Notes: generated by a model from the letters alone, not told the origin. A DNA stretch of 64,000 nucleotides from Chryseobacterium sp. MEBOG06 (GCF_021869765.1 NZ_CP084580.1:2046001-2110000), one strand, 5' to 3'. Positions 1 through 8,160 are shown, numbered from the stretch's first letter. A program made the numbers and translations.

Positions 1-1392
1 ATCTGTATTCTGAAAGCTATTGATTAAATCATATACAGCCAATTTAGTGTTTTTATTTTCCAGAAGCTGATGGAGTGGTATTGCTTCATTTTTAAAATCT
101 GTGAGGAAAATGGATGGAATATCAAAAACCAATTCTACAACAGTGACATCTTTGTCAAACTTAACTTTTGAGAAGTTCAGCGTCAGCGTTTTTTCATGAT
201 TATAATCCATGTCAATTACAGCCTGATCATCTCCAATGATACTTGCTGAGCTGGGTTTCGTTGCCAATCCATAGATCTTTGTAAAACTTTTAACTTCTTC
301 CAGATAAAGGAACAGCGATTTTTTTGAGGCTGATAAACCTGATTTTCCTTTATAATTTTCAAACGGAATTCCGTGGTCTGTTTCATAGACCGCTTTTTTG
401 TTCTTAGAAGTCCATCTGCCTAGGTTTTTTAATATTTCGACCTGTTTTTCAGGTAAGGTTCCATCAGATTTTGGCCCGATATCAAGAAGAAGATTGCCTC
501 CCATACTGATGACATCTGCCAGTGTGCGGATGATCATATTAGGCGTTTTGTAATGAGTGTCGTAAGGTTGATATCCCCAGGAGTCATTCATGGTATAGCA
601 AAGCTCCCAGTACGGATGCAGAGGAGCAGTAACCGGAATACCCTGTTCAGGAGTATCATAGTCTCCATGATTATTGAGCCTGGAATTGATAATAATATTG
701 GAATTGTATTTTTTAAGAAGATTCAGGGTCTGGGAAGATTCCCATTCTTCAGAAGTATGTTCCCAATCTCCGTCAAACCATAACAGATCGGGCTTGTATT
801 GAGTTGAAAGCTCTGTAAGCTGAGTTTGATAATATTGAATAAAATTCTGCCATCGTTTTGGGTCATTTTTTATTTCATAACGTTTTTTTGTCCGCGTGTT
901 GATGTCGTAATAAGGATGACTCCAGTCCGGAAGTGAAAAGTAAAGCCCCGTCTTCAATCCTGAATTTTTAAGAGAAGAAATGAAAGGACTTAAAACATCT
1001 TTTTTTGCTAAAGAATTATGAGGAATAGTAGTCGCATTTTCTGCTTTAGAGTTCCAAAGGGAAATACCGTCATGATGTTTTGTCGTAATGACTGCGTATT
1101 TGGCCCCCGATTCTTTAATCAGGTTTACCCATTGTTCAGGCTGATATTTTGAAGCTGAAAAACCATTCAGCTGTTTCATATAATTATCATGATTAATATA
1201 ATTGTTGAAGAATGACCAGGATTCAGAGATTCCGTTCACGGAGTAAATTCCCCAATGAATAAAAATTCCCAGTTTGGCATTTTTGAACCATTCCATTTTA
1301 TTGCTGTTTTCAACTGACTGAACCTGCGCATCGATACTTTTTGCTGATACGATCAATCCAAGGAAAACAGCTTTAATCAGACCATTTTTCAT
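1..1392 (-). CDS. Alpha-L-fucosidase, GH29 family (C-terminus outside window)
   Basis: This is an exported glycoside hydrolase predicted to remove alpha-L-fucose from glycans in the periplasm or at the cell surface. I translated it by hand from the ATG at 1392; 464 codons are open to the window edge, so the C-terminus is missing. A signal peptide (about residues 1-22, ending SIDAQ) is followed by the GH29 barrel. Recognisable family stretches include EWFKNAKLGIFIHWG near residue 35, TTKHHDGISLW, and LLWFDGDWE, whose first Asp is the usual GH29 nucleophile position. GNLLLDIGPKSDG is also typical of GH29. The next gene is divergent, so no operon partner is visible. Family assignment is strong; substrate linkage is unknown. 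Confidence 0.9.
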   Translation of the reverse strand, partial: MKNGLIKAVFLGLIVSAKSIDAQVQSVENSNKMEWFKNAKLGIFIHWGIYSVNGISESWSFFNNYINHDNYMKQLNGFSASKYQPEQWVNLIKESGAKYAVITTKHHDGISLWNSKAENATTIPHNSLAKKDVLSPFISSLKNSGLKTGLYFSLPDWSHPYYDINTRTKKRYEIKNDPKRWQNFIQYYQTQLTELSTQYKPDLLWFDGDWEHTSEEWESSQTLNLLKKYNSNIIINSRLNNHGDYDTPEQGIPVTAPLHPYWELCYTMNDSWGYQPYDTHYKTPNMIIRTLADVISMGGNLLLDIGPKSDGTLPEKQVEILKNLGRWTSKNKKAVYETDHGIPFENYKGKSGLSASKKSLFLYLEEVKSFTKIYGLATKPSSASIIGDDQAVIDMDYNHEKTLTLNFSKVKFDKDVTVVELVFDIPSIFLTDFKNEAIPLHQLLENKNTKLAVYDLINSFQNTD

Positions 1393-1753
1393 GTATATAT
1401 TTATTTTAATATTAAATATAAATAAAGAATATTAGAGTATAGAATAGTTTGCTCTTATTTACTGATAATTCATCACAGAACGTTCCTTTTTTTGTTGTAT
1501 CTTTATTCTGAGCCTATTTTTTTAAATGTTCTCTGTCAAATTAGAAGCGATATTTCCGAGGTTGTCCGCTGACAGATTGTCGTTAATGTAAGGGTTTACC
1601 AATGGTTCTGCTGCTATCGATATGAACATACATCGATCTCAGAAATGGAGAAAACTGTAACATAAAGACTGTTCAGAAGATAGTGCAGAAAGTAGAAAAG
1701 CAGGGGGATGATTATAAATGGAACACTTATTGTAAATTTATCTAAAAGAAATT
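1393..1753. other. Intergenic region, no convincing gene
   Basis: This spacer lies between the divergent fucosidase and the peptide/MNIO locus and must hold both promoters. A 35-codon minus-strand reading at 1522-1629 ends in NLSADNLGNIASNLTENI. It looks protein-like but has a stop just upstream and no recognisable family, so it may be a gene relic. Near the right end, TAAATTTA (about 1733-1740) matches seven of eight bases of the Bacteroidota -7 element, 14 bases before the peptide start. No RNA gene was recognised. Confidence 0.4.
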
Positions 1754-1975
1754 ATGAAAATTCCAACAATATTAATGGCTGGATTATTAGCAGCAGGAGT
1801 GTCTGCACAGACGACAAAACCTGCGGGTAAGACTAAAAAGCCTGTAAAGAAAGTAAAAAAAGCAACCAGTCCCGATACTCCTGAGAAACCAAAACCGGGG
1901 ATTCCTAAAACGGTTGTAAAAAAAGATACCCTTGTTCTTCGCGGGCATGGCTGTCCGGCCTGCGGAATGGGATAA
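1754..1975 (+). CDS. Candidate RiPP precursor peptide with Sec-type signal and CPACGMG tail
   Basis: This is a 73-residue peptide. Residues 1-19 form a classical signal peptide (hydrophobic core, cleavage likely after VSA). Residues 20-58 are a Lys/Pro-rich, low-complexity spacer. The last residues read GHGCPACGMG, with only two cysteines (C67, C70) in a CxxC arrangement at the extreme C-terminus. It ends two bases before the DUF692 gene, so translation is coupled. Small Cys-containing peptides next to DUF692 (MNIO) enzymes are established substrates for cysteine modification, and signal-peptide-bearing ones resemble the bufferin group of metal-binding RiPPs. The tail also resembles, from memory, the ChrA peptide of the Chryseobacterium chr cluster. 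The modification itself is inferred. Confidence 0.78.
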   Translation: MKIPTILMAGLLAAGVSAQTTKPAGKTKKPVKKVKKATSPDTPEKPKPGIPKTVVKKDTLVLRGHGCPACGMG

Positions 1976-1977
1976 AA

Positions 1978-3075
1978 ATGACAAAGCCACTATTGGGATT
2001 ATCAATGATGCCGGAAACAGATTTTGTTTCTGCTGTTTTGCCACTGTTAGAGTCCAGTTCTGTGGATGTACTGGAGTGGTCATTTGATACTTTTTATGAT
2101 GCAAAAGAGCCTGCCTGGCTGAATGAATTACTGAATTTTTATTCAGAAAATAACCGCCTGATCGGACATGGTGTTTATTACTCATTATTTGATGCCATAT
2201 GGACCGAAAGGCAGGAGATTTGGCTTAAAAAATTAAAAGAAGAAGTTCATAAAAGAAATTATAATCATATCACCGAACATTTCGGTTTTATGAATACTGA
2301 AAATTTTCATCAGGGCGTACCTCTGCCCATATCCTTACACCCTAAAACATTACAGATTGGAAAAGACAGACTCTACAGGCTTCAGGATACCGTTAATATC
2401 CCTGTAGGCATAGAAAATCTGGCATTTTCCTTTTGCATAGATGATGTGAAGGAACAGGGAGTTTTTCTGGATCAGCTTGTAGAGGATACAAATGGTTTTC
2501 TTATTCTAGATCTTCATAATATCTATTGTCAGGCTTGTAATTTTGATGTTGGTATGCAGGAGATTATCAGTTTGTACCCTTTGCATAAAGTTAAGGAAAT
2601 TCATCTTTCCGGGGGAAGCTGGCAGGAAAGTGCCTATGGAAAAAAGCAGATCAGGAGAGATACCCATGATGATCTTATTCCCGAAGAAATTGTATCTATT
2701 CTGCCTTCTGTACTGGCTCAGTGTCCTGATTTGGAATATATAATCATAGAAAGGCTGGGGAGTACAATAAAAACAGACAGTCAAAAGAAAGACTTTTTTA
2801 ATGATTTTAAGAAGGTTGAAAAAATAACTGAAGCTTCAGATCATCAGATCTGTAAGAAAGATAACTGGTTGAAAAAAACTGTTGAATTTCCAGAAAAGCC
2901 AATAGAGGATTTGATTTTATATGAAGAACAGACCAGACTTACAAAGCTTCTTTTTGACAGTAAAGGATCTGGCATCATCAAAGAAGAGTCTTTTCATTAT
3001 TTCAAAACTGAAAATTGGGATCCTGAAATGATACGCACTGCCAGTAATATTATTAAAAATTGGAATCCTTATTAA
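1978..3075 (+). CDS. DUF692 / MNIO-family peptide-modifying iron oxygenase
   Basis: MNIO enzymes (DUF692, TIM-barrel; relatives MbnB, TglH, ChrH) use two or three iron ions to remodel cysteines in precursor peptides. The expected metal-ligand pattern is visible: H64 (GHGVYYS), E100-H101, E146-N147 (GIENLAF), D178 and H180 (LDLHN), E207 and H209 (EIHLSGG), and D228-H230 (DTHDD). The family core is about 280 residues. This protein has 365, so there is an extra C-terminal stretch of about 80 residues that could help bind the peptide. No separate partner or RRE gene is next to it. It starts two bases after the peptide gene and is followed 30 bases later by DUF1772. The family is clear; the chemistry performed is not known. 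Confidence 0.88.
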   Translation: MTKPLLGLSMMPETDFVSAVLPLLESSSVDVLEWSFDTFYDAKEPAWLNELLNFYSENNRLIGHGVYYSLFDAIWTERQEIWLKKLKEEVHKRNYNHITEHFGFMNTENFHQGVPLPISLHPKTLQIGKDRLYRLQDTVNIPVGIENLAFSFCIDDVKEQGVFLDQLVEDTNGFLILDLHNIYCQACNFDVGMQEIISLYPLHKVKEIHLSGGSWQESAYGKKQIRRDTHDDLIPEEIVSILPSVLAQCPDLEYIIIERLGSTIKTDSQKKDFFNDFKKVEKITEASDHQICKKDNWLKKTVEFPEKPIEDLILYEEQTRLTKLLFDSKGSGIIKEESFHYFKTENWDPEMIRTASNIIKNWNPY

Positions 3076-3105
3076 TTTCGCTCTGATCACCACAAATTAA
3101 ATGAT

Positions 3106-3597
3106 ATGAAAATGACAACATTAGTATTACTCATTACTGCTGTCCTTACTGCTTTAATAGGAGGGCTTTTTTATGCATATTCTTGCTCTGTAGTCCTGGG
3201 GCTTGGAAAGCTGTCAGATGCTGAATATCTGAAGGCTATGCAAAGTATAAATCGTGAAATTTTAAATCCCGTATTCTTTATGAGTTTTATAGGAACGGCC
3301 ATTCTTCTTCCGATATCGGTTTTTCTGTTTCGTGGCCAGCAGCCTGTTTTTATCTTTCTTTTGATAGCGGCATTAGCTTATCTGATAGGCGTCTTTGGAG
3401 TTACAGTAGCCGGAAATGTTCCGATGAATGATACTTTGGATAAGTTTGATATATCCACTTCAACGGCAGAGGCTATTAAACAGATGCGTGACAACTTTGA
3501 AAGCCGATGGAATTTCCTGAATAATATAAGAACGTCTTTTTCCGTGATCAGTATAATTCTGGTGGTCTGTTCCTGTATCTGGAATAGAGAATTTTAA
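3106..3597 (+). CDS. DUF1772-family four-helix membrane protein
   Basis: This 163-residue integral membrane protein has four hydrophobic segments (about 5-30, 52-74, 78-102 and 140-160). The family-typical NVPMNDTLDKFD lies in the loop before the last helix. DUF1772 proteins resemble anthrone-oxygenase/DoxX-type small membrane proteins; their function in bacteria is poorly known. It sits 30 bases after the MNIO gene on the same strand and just before a strong hairpin terminator, so it is probably the last gene of the peptide operon. DoxX-type membrane proteins occur in other MNIO loci, so a role in redox supply, metal handling or peptide tolerance is plausible but inferred. Confidence 0.8.
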   Translation: MKMTTLVLLITAVLTALIGGLFYAYSCSVVLGLGKLSDAEYLKAMQSINREILNPVFFMSFIGTAILLPISVFLFRGQQPVFIFLLIAALAYLIGVFGVTVAGNVPMNDTLDKFDISTSTAEAIKQMRDNFESRWNFLNNIRTSFSVISIILVVCSCIWNREF

Positions 3598-3756
3598 AAA
3601 AGAAGAATCATATAAGTGGAAATACTTAAAAACAAATTCAGTATTTCTACGGATGCGCAGGTTCTGTTTTATTCGGACCTTTGGGTTATAACAAGACAAA
3701 GAATAACATTTTTTAAATGTTGAAAAAAAATAATAACCAGGACGACTTAAATTCCA

Positions 3757-3795
3757 CAAAGAAGAAAGGCAGCCAATGGCTGCCTTTCTTCTTTG
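3757..3795. terminator. Bidirectional hairpin terminator
   Basis: A perfect 18-bp inverted repeat (3757-3774 with 3778-3795) closes on a three-base AAT loop. It lies between the plus-strand DUF1772 gene and the convergent minus-strand rpe gene, so it can serve both. T-rich sequence follows in the plus direction and A-rich sequence precedes it. Confidence 0.85.
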
Positions 3796-3809
3796 TATAA
3801 ATATCTTTT

Positions 3810-4460
3810 TTAGATCTTCAAAAGTTCAATCGTTCTTTCCGGGTTTTCTGTAGAAAATACAGCATTTCCCGCTACTAAAACATCAGCTCCGGCTTCAAAT
3901 AATTTTGAAGCATTATCAAGATTAACTCCTCCGTCAACCTGAATAAGAGCTGTAGAATTGTTGCTTAAAATCAAATCTTTCGTTTCAGCAATTTTCTTGT
4001 ACGTATTTTCAATGAATTTCTGCCCCCCAAATCCTGGATTCACACTCATTAGTAATACAAGGTCTACATCTGCAATAATGTCTTCAAGCATTAAAACGGG
4101 AGTAGAAGGGTTAAGAACTACACCTGCTTTAGCGCCTCTGCTCTGAATATGATGAATCGTTCTGTGAAGGTGTGTACAAGCCTCGTAGTGTACCGACACA
4201 AGATCTGCACCATGATTGATGAATTCATCAACATATTTTTCAGGTTCCACGATCATAAGGTGAACATCTACGAATTTTTTGGCATGCTGCTGTACCGTTT
4301 TCATTACCGGAAAACCAAATGAAATATTGGGTACAAATCTCCCGTCCATTACATCAATATGGAACCAGTCAGCCTGAGATCTGTTCAGCATTTCAATATC
4401 TCTTTGCAGATTCCCAAAGTCTGCCGATAAAAGGGATGGAGCAATAAGCTTCGTTTTCAT
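3810..4460 (-). CDS. rpe: Ribulose-phosphate 3-epimerase
   Basis: This enzyme interconverts D-ribulose 5-phosphate and D-xylulose 5-phosphate in the cytoplasmic pentose phosphate pathway. The 216 residues match the usual length. Clear family motifs are PSLLSADFGNL at the N-terminus, WFHIDVMDGRFVPNISFG (metal-binding His and Asp), VDVHLMI, SVNPGFGGQKFI, and QVDGGVNLDNA (second catalytic Asp), followed by the phosphate-binding AGNAVF. It stands alone between a strong terminator and a short repeat-rich spacer. Confidence 0.97.
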   Translation of the reverse strand: MKTKLIAPSLLSADFGNLQRDIEMLNRSQADWFHIDVMDGRFVPNISFGFPVMKTVQQHAKKFVDVHLMIVEPEKYVDEFINHGADLVSVHYEACTHLHRTIHHIQSRGAKAGVVLNPSTPVLMLEDIIADVDLVLLMSVNPGFGGQKFIENTYKKIAETKDLILSNNSTALIQVDGGVNLDNASKLFEAGADVLVAGNAVFSTENPERTIELLKI

Positions 4461-4479
4461 TTTTACTTTTTATTAGATA

Positions 4480-4581
4480 TTTAGAGGCAAGAGCCAGGAA
4501 CCAAGATATGAGTTGTAAACTTAGAGTTTATCTGTATACCTATTTGGGGTCTTGAATCTTGTGTCTTGAATCTTGATTCTA
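4480..4581. repeat. Short degenerate intergenic repeat (CTTGAATCTTGTGTCTTGAATCTTG type)
   Basis: The spacer between the M42 peptidase and rpe holds the 7-to-8-base unit TCTTGAA/TCTTGTG repeated at 4552-4578. At 4488-4507 there is a partly complementary run (AGAGCCAGGAACCAAGATAT). Such near-heptad repeats are common in flavobacterial intergenic DNA. A related run occurs at 28458-28500. Confidence 0.5.
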
Positions 4582-5655
4582 TTAATGATACTTCAGTTTC
4601 ATTTCCGGCTTGATCTTCAGAACAGTTTCGTAGATAAGTTTGATGACATTTCCTACGTCTTCTTTAGATACCATTTCTACTGTGGTATGCATATAACGCA
4701 AAGGTAAGGAAATTAAAGCACTTGGTACCCCGCCGTTAGAATGAGCGAAAGCATCAGTGTCTGTTCCCGTAGCTCTGCTAGCTGCAGCTCTCTGATATGG
4801 GATTTTTTTTGCCTTTGCGGTATCAATGATCAATTCCCTGATCGTATGATGAACACTTGGAGCAAAGAATACCACAGGACCATCACCACATTTTTGATCA
4901 CCTTCTTTCTTCTTCTCAATCATCGGAGTGGTAGTATCATGAGTAACATCAGTTACAATTGCGATATTGGGTTTGATGGTGTCAGCAATCATATCTGCTC
5001 CGTATAAACCTACCTCTTCCTGTACAGAATTGGTAATATAAAGCCCGAAAGGAATGGATTTTTTATTTTCCTTTAAGAGTCTTGCTACTTCTGCAATCAT
5101 AAATCCGCCGATTCTGTTATCCAGAGCTCTGCACACAAAGTATCTGTCATTCATCTCAAAGAACTCATCAGGGTAGGTGATCATACATCCTACAAAAATT
5201 CCCAATTCTTCCACTTCTTTTTTAGAGGTAGCCCCGCAGTCGATAAAAATATTTTCAATTTTTGGAATCGGTTCATTCTGGTTACCTCTGGTATGGATAG
5301 CCGGCCATCCGAAAACTCCTTTTATAATTCCTTTTTCCCCATGGATGTGTACCACTTTCGAAGGGGCAATCGTCTGATCAGAACCTCCGTTTCTAATTAC
5401 ATAGATTAATCCGTCATCTGTAATATAATTAACATACCAGGAAATTTCATCTGCATGGGCCTCAATGACTACTTTGAATTCAGCCTCAGGATTGATAATC
5501 CCATAACACGTTCCATAATGGTCTACTTCAATTTTGTCTACATAAGGTTCGATGTAATCCATCCATACCTTCTGCCCTTCATGTTCATAACCTGTTGGAG
5601 AGGACGTATTTAGATATTTCTCTAAAAATTTCAAAGATTTCTTTTCAAATTTCAT
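4582..5655 (-). CDS. M42-family metallo-aminopeptidase
   Basis: This is a cytoplasmic di-zinc aminopeptidase of the M42 (glutamyl aminopeptidase/FrvX, TET) family, expected to trim peptides inside large oligomers. The 357 residues match the family. Metal and catalytic residues are in place: H67 and D69 (EAHADE), D179 (ALDNRIG), the catalytic E213 and ligand E214 (QEEVGL), D236 (TDVTHD), and the final His in RYMHTTVE. There is no signal peptide. It starts 51 bases from the divergent DUF4294 gene. Confidence 0.93.
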   Translation of the reverse strand: MKFEKKSLKFLEKYLNTSSPTGYEHEGQKVWMDYIEPYVDKIEVDHYGTCYGIINPEAEFKVVIEAHADEISWYVNYITDDGLIYVIRNGGSDQTIAPSKVVHIHGEKGIIKGVFGWPAIHTRGNQNEPIPKIENIFIDCGATSKKEVEELGIFVGCMITYPDEFFEMNDRYFVCRALDNRIGGFMIAEVARLLKENKKSIPFGLYITNSVQEEVGLYGADMIADTIKPNIAIVTDVTHDTTTPMIEKKKEGDQKCGDGPVVFFAPSVHHTIRELIIDTAKAKKIPYQRAAASRATGTDTDAFAHSNGGVPSALISLPLRYMHTTVEMVSKEDVGNVIKLIYETVLKIKPEMKLKYH

Positions 5656-5706
5656 AAAAAGGAATGATTTTTGCGTTTAATTTTTGTTATTATAAGTGTA
5701 AAAATA

Positions 5707-6411
5707 ATGAATTTTAGTAAGATTATCTGTCTTTTTATTTTCTTTTTTGGAGTCAGTGTTTTTGGTCAGAAAGATGGAGTGGTCGCAAAACCCCTCAATC
5801 AATATCCCGCTGAATCCCTGAAAGTAGATGAATTTGGTAATAAATATTATTACGACGAACTGCAGAAAGTGAAGATCTATGAGATCAACGGAGAGCCTGT
5901 AGTCGTGTTGGATGAATTGGTTTTGGTGAATAAACCGAGATTTAATAATCAGCTGGATAAAAATTATTATTACTTTCTCAACAAAAAGCTATATAGAGTA
6001 TATCCGTTATTTGTAACTGCTTTACAGCAATACAGAGACATTCAAAAGGATATGAATGATATGGACAGCAAAGCGAAAAGAAAGTTCGTAAGAGAAAGAC
6101 AGAATATGCTGGCTGATCAATATGAAAAACAGCTGAGAGATCTTACAACAACGGAAGGACAGGTTTTTGCAAAACTGATGAACAGGGCTACCGGTAAAAA
6201 CGTTTACGAAATCATTAAAGAACTGAGAGGTGGGTGGAGCGCTTTCTGGTGGAATGTAAAAGGTAAAATGGCGGATATTGATTTGAAAGACCGCTATGAT
6301 CCACACAATAACAGAAGTGATGAATTCGTAGAATCATTGCTTCAGTCCAACTGGAATTCGGGCTATCTGCAGCCTTATCCGGGATCTAACGATTTTAAAG
6401 TGAAAAAATAA
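5707..6411 (+). CDS. DUF4294-family exported protein
   Basis: This is a 234-residue exported protein of a family restricted to Bacteroidota, function unknown. I chose the ATG at 5707 over the in-frame ATG at 5671 because it gives a clean signal peptide ending in SVFGQ; the upstream extension lies in the divergent promoter region. The centre is rich in charged residues and likely helical (KDMNDMDSKAKRKFVRER), followed by the conserved RGGWSAFWWNVKGKMADI. It is divergent from the M42 peptidase and ends at a hairpin shared with the next convergent gene. Confidence 0.8.
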   Translation: MNFSKIICLFIFFFGVSVFGQKDGVVAKPLNQYPAESLKVDEFGNKYYYDELQKVKIYEINGEPVVVLDELVLVNKPRFNNQLDKNYYYFLNKKLYRVYPLFVTALQQYRDIQKDMNDMDSKAKRKFVRERQNMLADQYEKQLRDLTTTEGQVFAKLMNRATGKNVYEIIKELRGGWSAFWWNVKGKMADIDLKDRYDPHNNRSDEFVESLLQSNWNSGYLQPYPGSNDFKVKK

Positions 6412-6417
6412 TATAAG

Positions 6418-6445
6418 AATACCTGTAAGAATGCTTACAGGTATT
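6418..6445. terminator. Bidirectional hairpin terminator
   Basis: A 12-bp perfect stem (AATACCTGTAAG and its complement) closes on a four-base loop and is followed by TTTTTCTTTT. It lies at the junction of two convergent genes and overlaps the last codons of the NUDIX gene. Confidence 0.8.
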
Positions 6446-6851
6446 TTTCTTTTAATTTATCAAATACAATCTGATCCACAGGAAGAGGAAAAGGATTATC
6501 CGGTCTGTCTATTTCAATCCATTCCGTTTTTTCGATGCATGGATCCAGAATCAGGAAATCTTCTTCATTGACAATATCTACTATATAATATAGGGTAAGA
6601 AGCTGCTCATTTTTTTTGAATCTGGAAACCAGAAAGTTTTCCTGAGTATAAAGATGTTCAGCAATATCTACCTTCACATTAAGCTCCTCATCAAATTCGC
6701 GGTGCAGGCACTCTAAGACTCCTTCGCCATACTCCAAACCTCCTCCCGGAAATTTCATTAAAGGTTCACCGGCATATTCCTCAAATAAAGTCAGTACTTT
6801 TTTATCTTTTACCACACAGCCGTACACTCTAATGTTGATCTTATTTATCAT
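6435..6851 (-). CDS. NUDIX hydrolase
   Basis: This 138-residue NUDIX pyrophosphohydrolase probably acts on a nucleotide or related diphosphate in the cytoplasm. A complete Nudix box runs from G37 to V59, with E43, R51-E52 and E55-E56 all present, so it should be catalytically active. The N-terminal strand (INIRVYGCVVKDKKVL) and the LMKFPGGG lead-in are typical. The substrate cannot be read from sequence. It is the last core gene before the accessory island at 7-17 kb. Confidence 0.9.
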   Translation of the reverse strand: MINKINIRVYGCVVKDKKVLTLFEEYAGEPLMKFPGGGLEYGEGVLECLHREFDEELNVKVDIAEHLYTQENFLVSRFKKNEQLLTLYYIVDIVNEEDFLILDPCIEKTEWIEIDRPDNPFPLPVDQIVFDKLKEKYL

Positions 6852-7000
6852 ATATATAATGTATAATATTTTGTATAGCTAATGTAAGGAAATAAGTGCA
6901 AAGAGCAAAGGTTAAAGTATCTGTAATGCTTGAGGAGAAATTGTATTAAGATATGTAAGATCATTTATTTTGAATAAATACTTACTGTAATATTTTAGGA

Positions 7001-8056
7001 CTATACATTATCCGGATGTAATATTTGTTTCCATATACTGTTTTCAAGTCTGAGCAAAAATTTATCGGTGACTGCCCAAAGTACAGATTCGGTAGCTTCG
7101 AGTGCTTGAATTGTGATATTTGTGAAAGTTTTATTCAATCCAAAATTAACAGGTATCAATTTTACCCCCTCTAATTGAAATAGTCCAGAAGTAGTTCCAA
7201 CATAGATGATTCCCTTAAAATTTTGAACTACCCAAAAATTTAGATCTTTTCGGTCAAGTTTGATTTGGCAGAATCCATCTGTTGCATTTCCTGACAGCAA
7301 TGTTCCATTGTCTCCGCATATATATACCTGATCTGCAGAGACGCAATGGATATAATGAAGATACTCCTTAGTTGAGCTTTTTAAATAATTCCATGATATG
7401 CCATTCCAATAGATAATTATTCCATTATTTCCGCAAGCATAGATTTCATTATCTGATAGGCCGGCAATGTATTCAAAGTTAGGAATGGTCATTGCTTTTT
7501 CTGTGAGTTCAACAATATTATTAATATCATCTTCCATATTTGTGAGTAATTCCAAATTCCGAGAGGCCTCATCAGCAATAGCTGCTGCGATTTGAACCCA
7601 GCCTTTATCATCTCTCCGATAAATACGACCAATTGCACCACAAGCATATGCTTTTTGGCCTATATATCTTATCGCAGAGAAAGTTAGTCCATTATCTCTG
7701 TTTGTTTCTGAACTCATTGCTGGGATTTCCTCTTCTATAATCTCTGTAGAATTGAATATCTGCAGTTGTCCGTAGTCACTTAATGCATAGCATGCTCTTG
7801 GAAGACTATCTGATTTAGGCCTGAGTACTATTGAAATAATGGTGCGGTTGGGAATATCATGATGTGTCCACTCTATTTTAGGTGAAAGGTTGAGGATGAA
7901 TATCCGGGTAAACTCAATTTCATAATTAAGATTATCGGGAACTGATGTAACGCAAAAAATGTCATCACTGACTGCGCATCCATCCCCAAATGAAATAGGT
8001 ACTGGTTTGTTTTTTTTGTTCATTATTTTATTCATTAAATTAAAATATTTCATCAA
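7001..8056 (-). CDS. Propeller-like repeat protein, possible immunity-associated gene
   Basis: This 351-residue protein has no signal peptide. It contains at least four repeats with the pattern Y-x-C/V-G-x-x-G-x-I-x-W: AYACGAIGRIYRRDDKGW (about 138), IYACGNNGIIIYWNGISW (about 210), VYICGDNGTLL (about 248) and IYVGTTSGLFQL (about 287). This suggests a beta-propeller. The start is uncertain: ATGs at 8056, 8053, 8035 and 8023 are all in frame, and 8023 (MNKKNKPVPISFGDG) gives the most family-like N-terminus. It is the most distal gene of the immunity-like island and lies next to a decayed GAD-like gene. I do not know its function; a binding or inhibitor role is inference from location. Confidence 0.7.
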   Translation of the reverse strand: MMKYFNLMNKIMNKKNKPVPISFGDGCAVSDDIFCVTSVPDNLNYEIEFTRIFILNLSPKIEWTHHDIPNRTIISIVLRPKSDSLPRACYALSDYGQLQIFNSTEIIEEEIPAMSSETNRDNGLTFSAIRYIGQKAYACGAIGRIYRRDDKGWVQIAAAIADEASRNLELLTNMEDDINNIVELTEKAMTIPNFEYIAGLSDNEIYACGNNGIIIYWNGISWNYLKSSTKEYLHYIHCVSADQVYICGDNGTLLSGNATDGFCQIKLDRKDLNFWVVQNFKGIIYVGTTSGLFQLEGVKLIPVNFGLNKTFTNITIQALEATESVLWAVTDKFLLRLENSIWKQILHPDNV

Positions 8057-8065
8057 ATTATTTTT

Positions 8066-8160
8066 TTATACTTTAATAAAACTTGATTCAGGAATTTCAA
8101 TTCGGTCGGTAGCCTCACATCATTGCATTCTATAAATAAAGCAAAATCAGGGTCTCCCAT
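8066..8160 (-). pseudogene. N-terminal relic of a GAD-like/DUF1851 immunity gene
   Basis: Starting from the ATG at 8160, the reading MGDPDFALFIECN matches MRDADFALFIECN of the intact gene at 16073-16729. A small length change after ECN shifts the frame. In the shifted frame EATDRIEIPESSFIK continues the match (intact: EATHRIQVPESSFIK) before a stop. The rest of the gene is gone and the propeller gene begins immediately downstream. Confidence 0.8.

Noticed and set aside
1522..1629. 35-codon minus-strand frame ending NLSADNLGNIASNLTENI
   Set aside because: Too short, with a stop just upstream and no family match; noted only as a possible relic.
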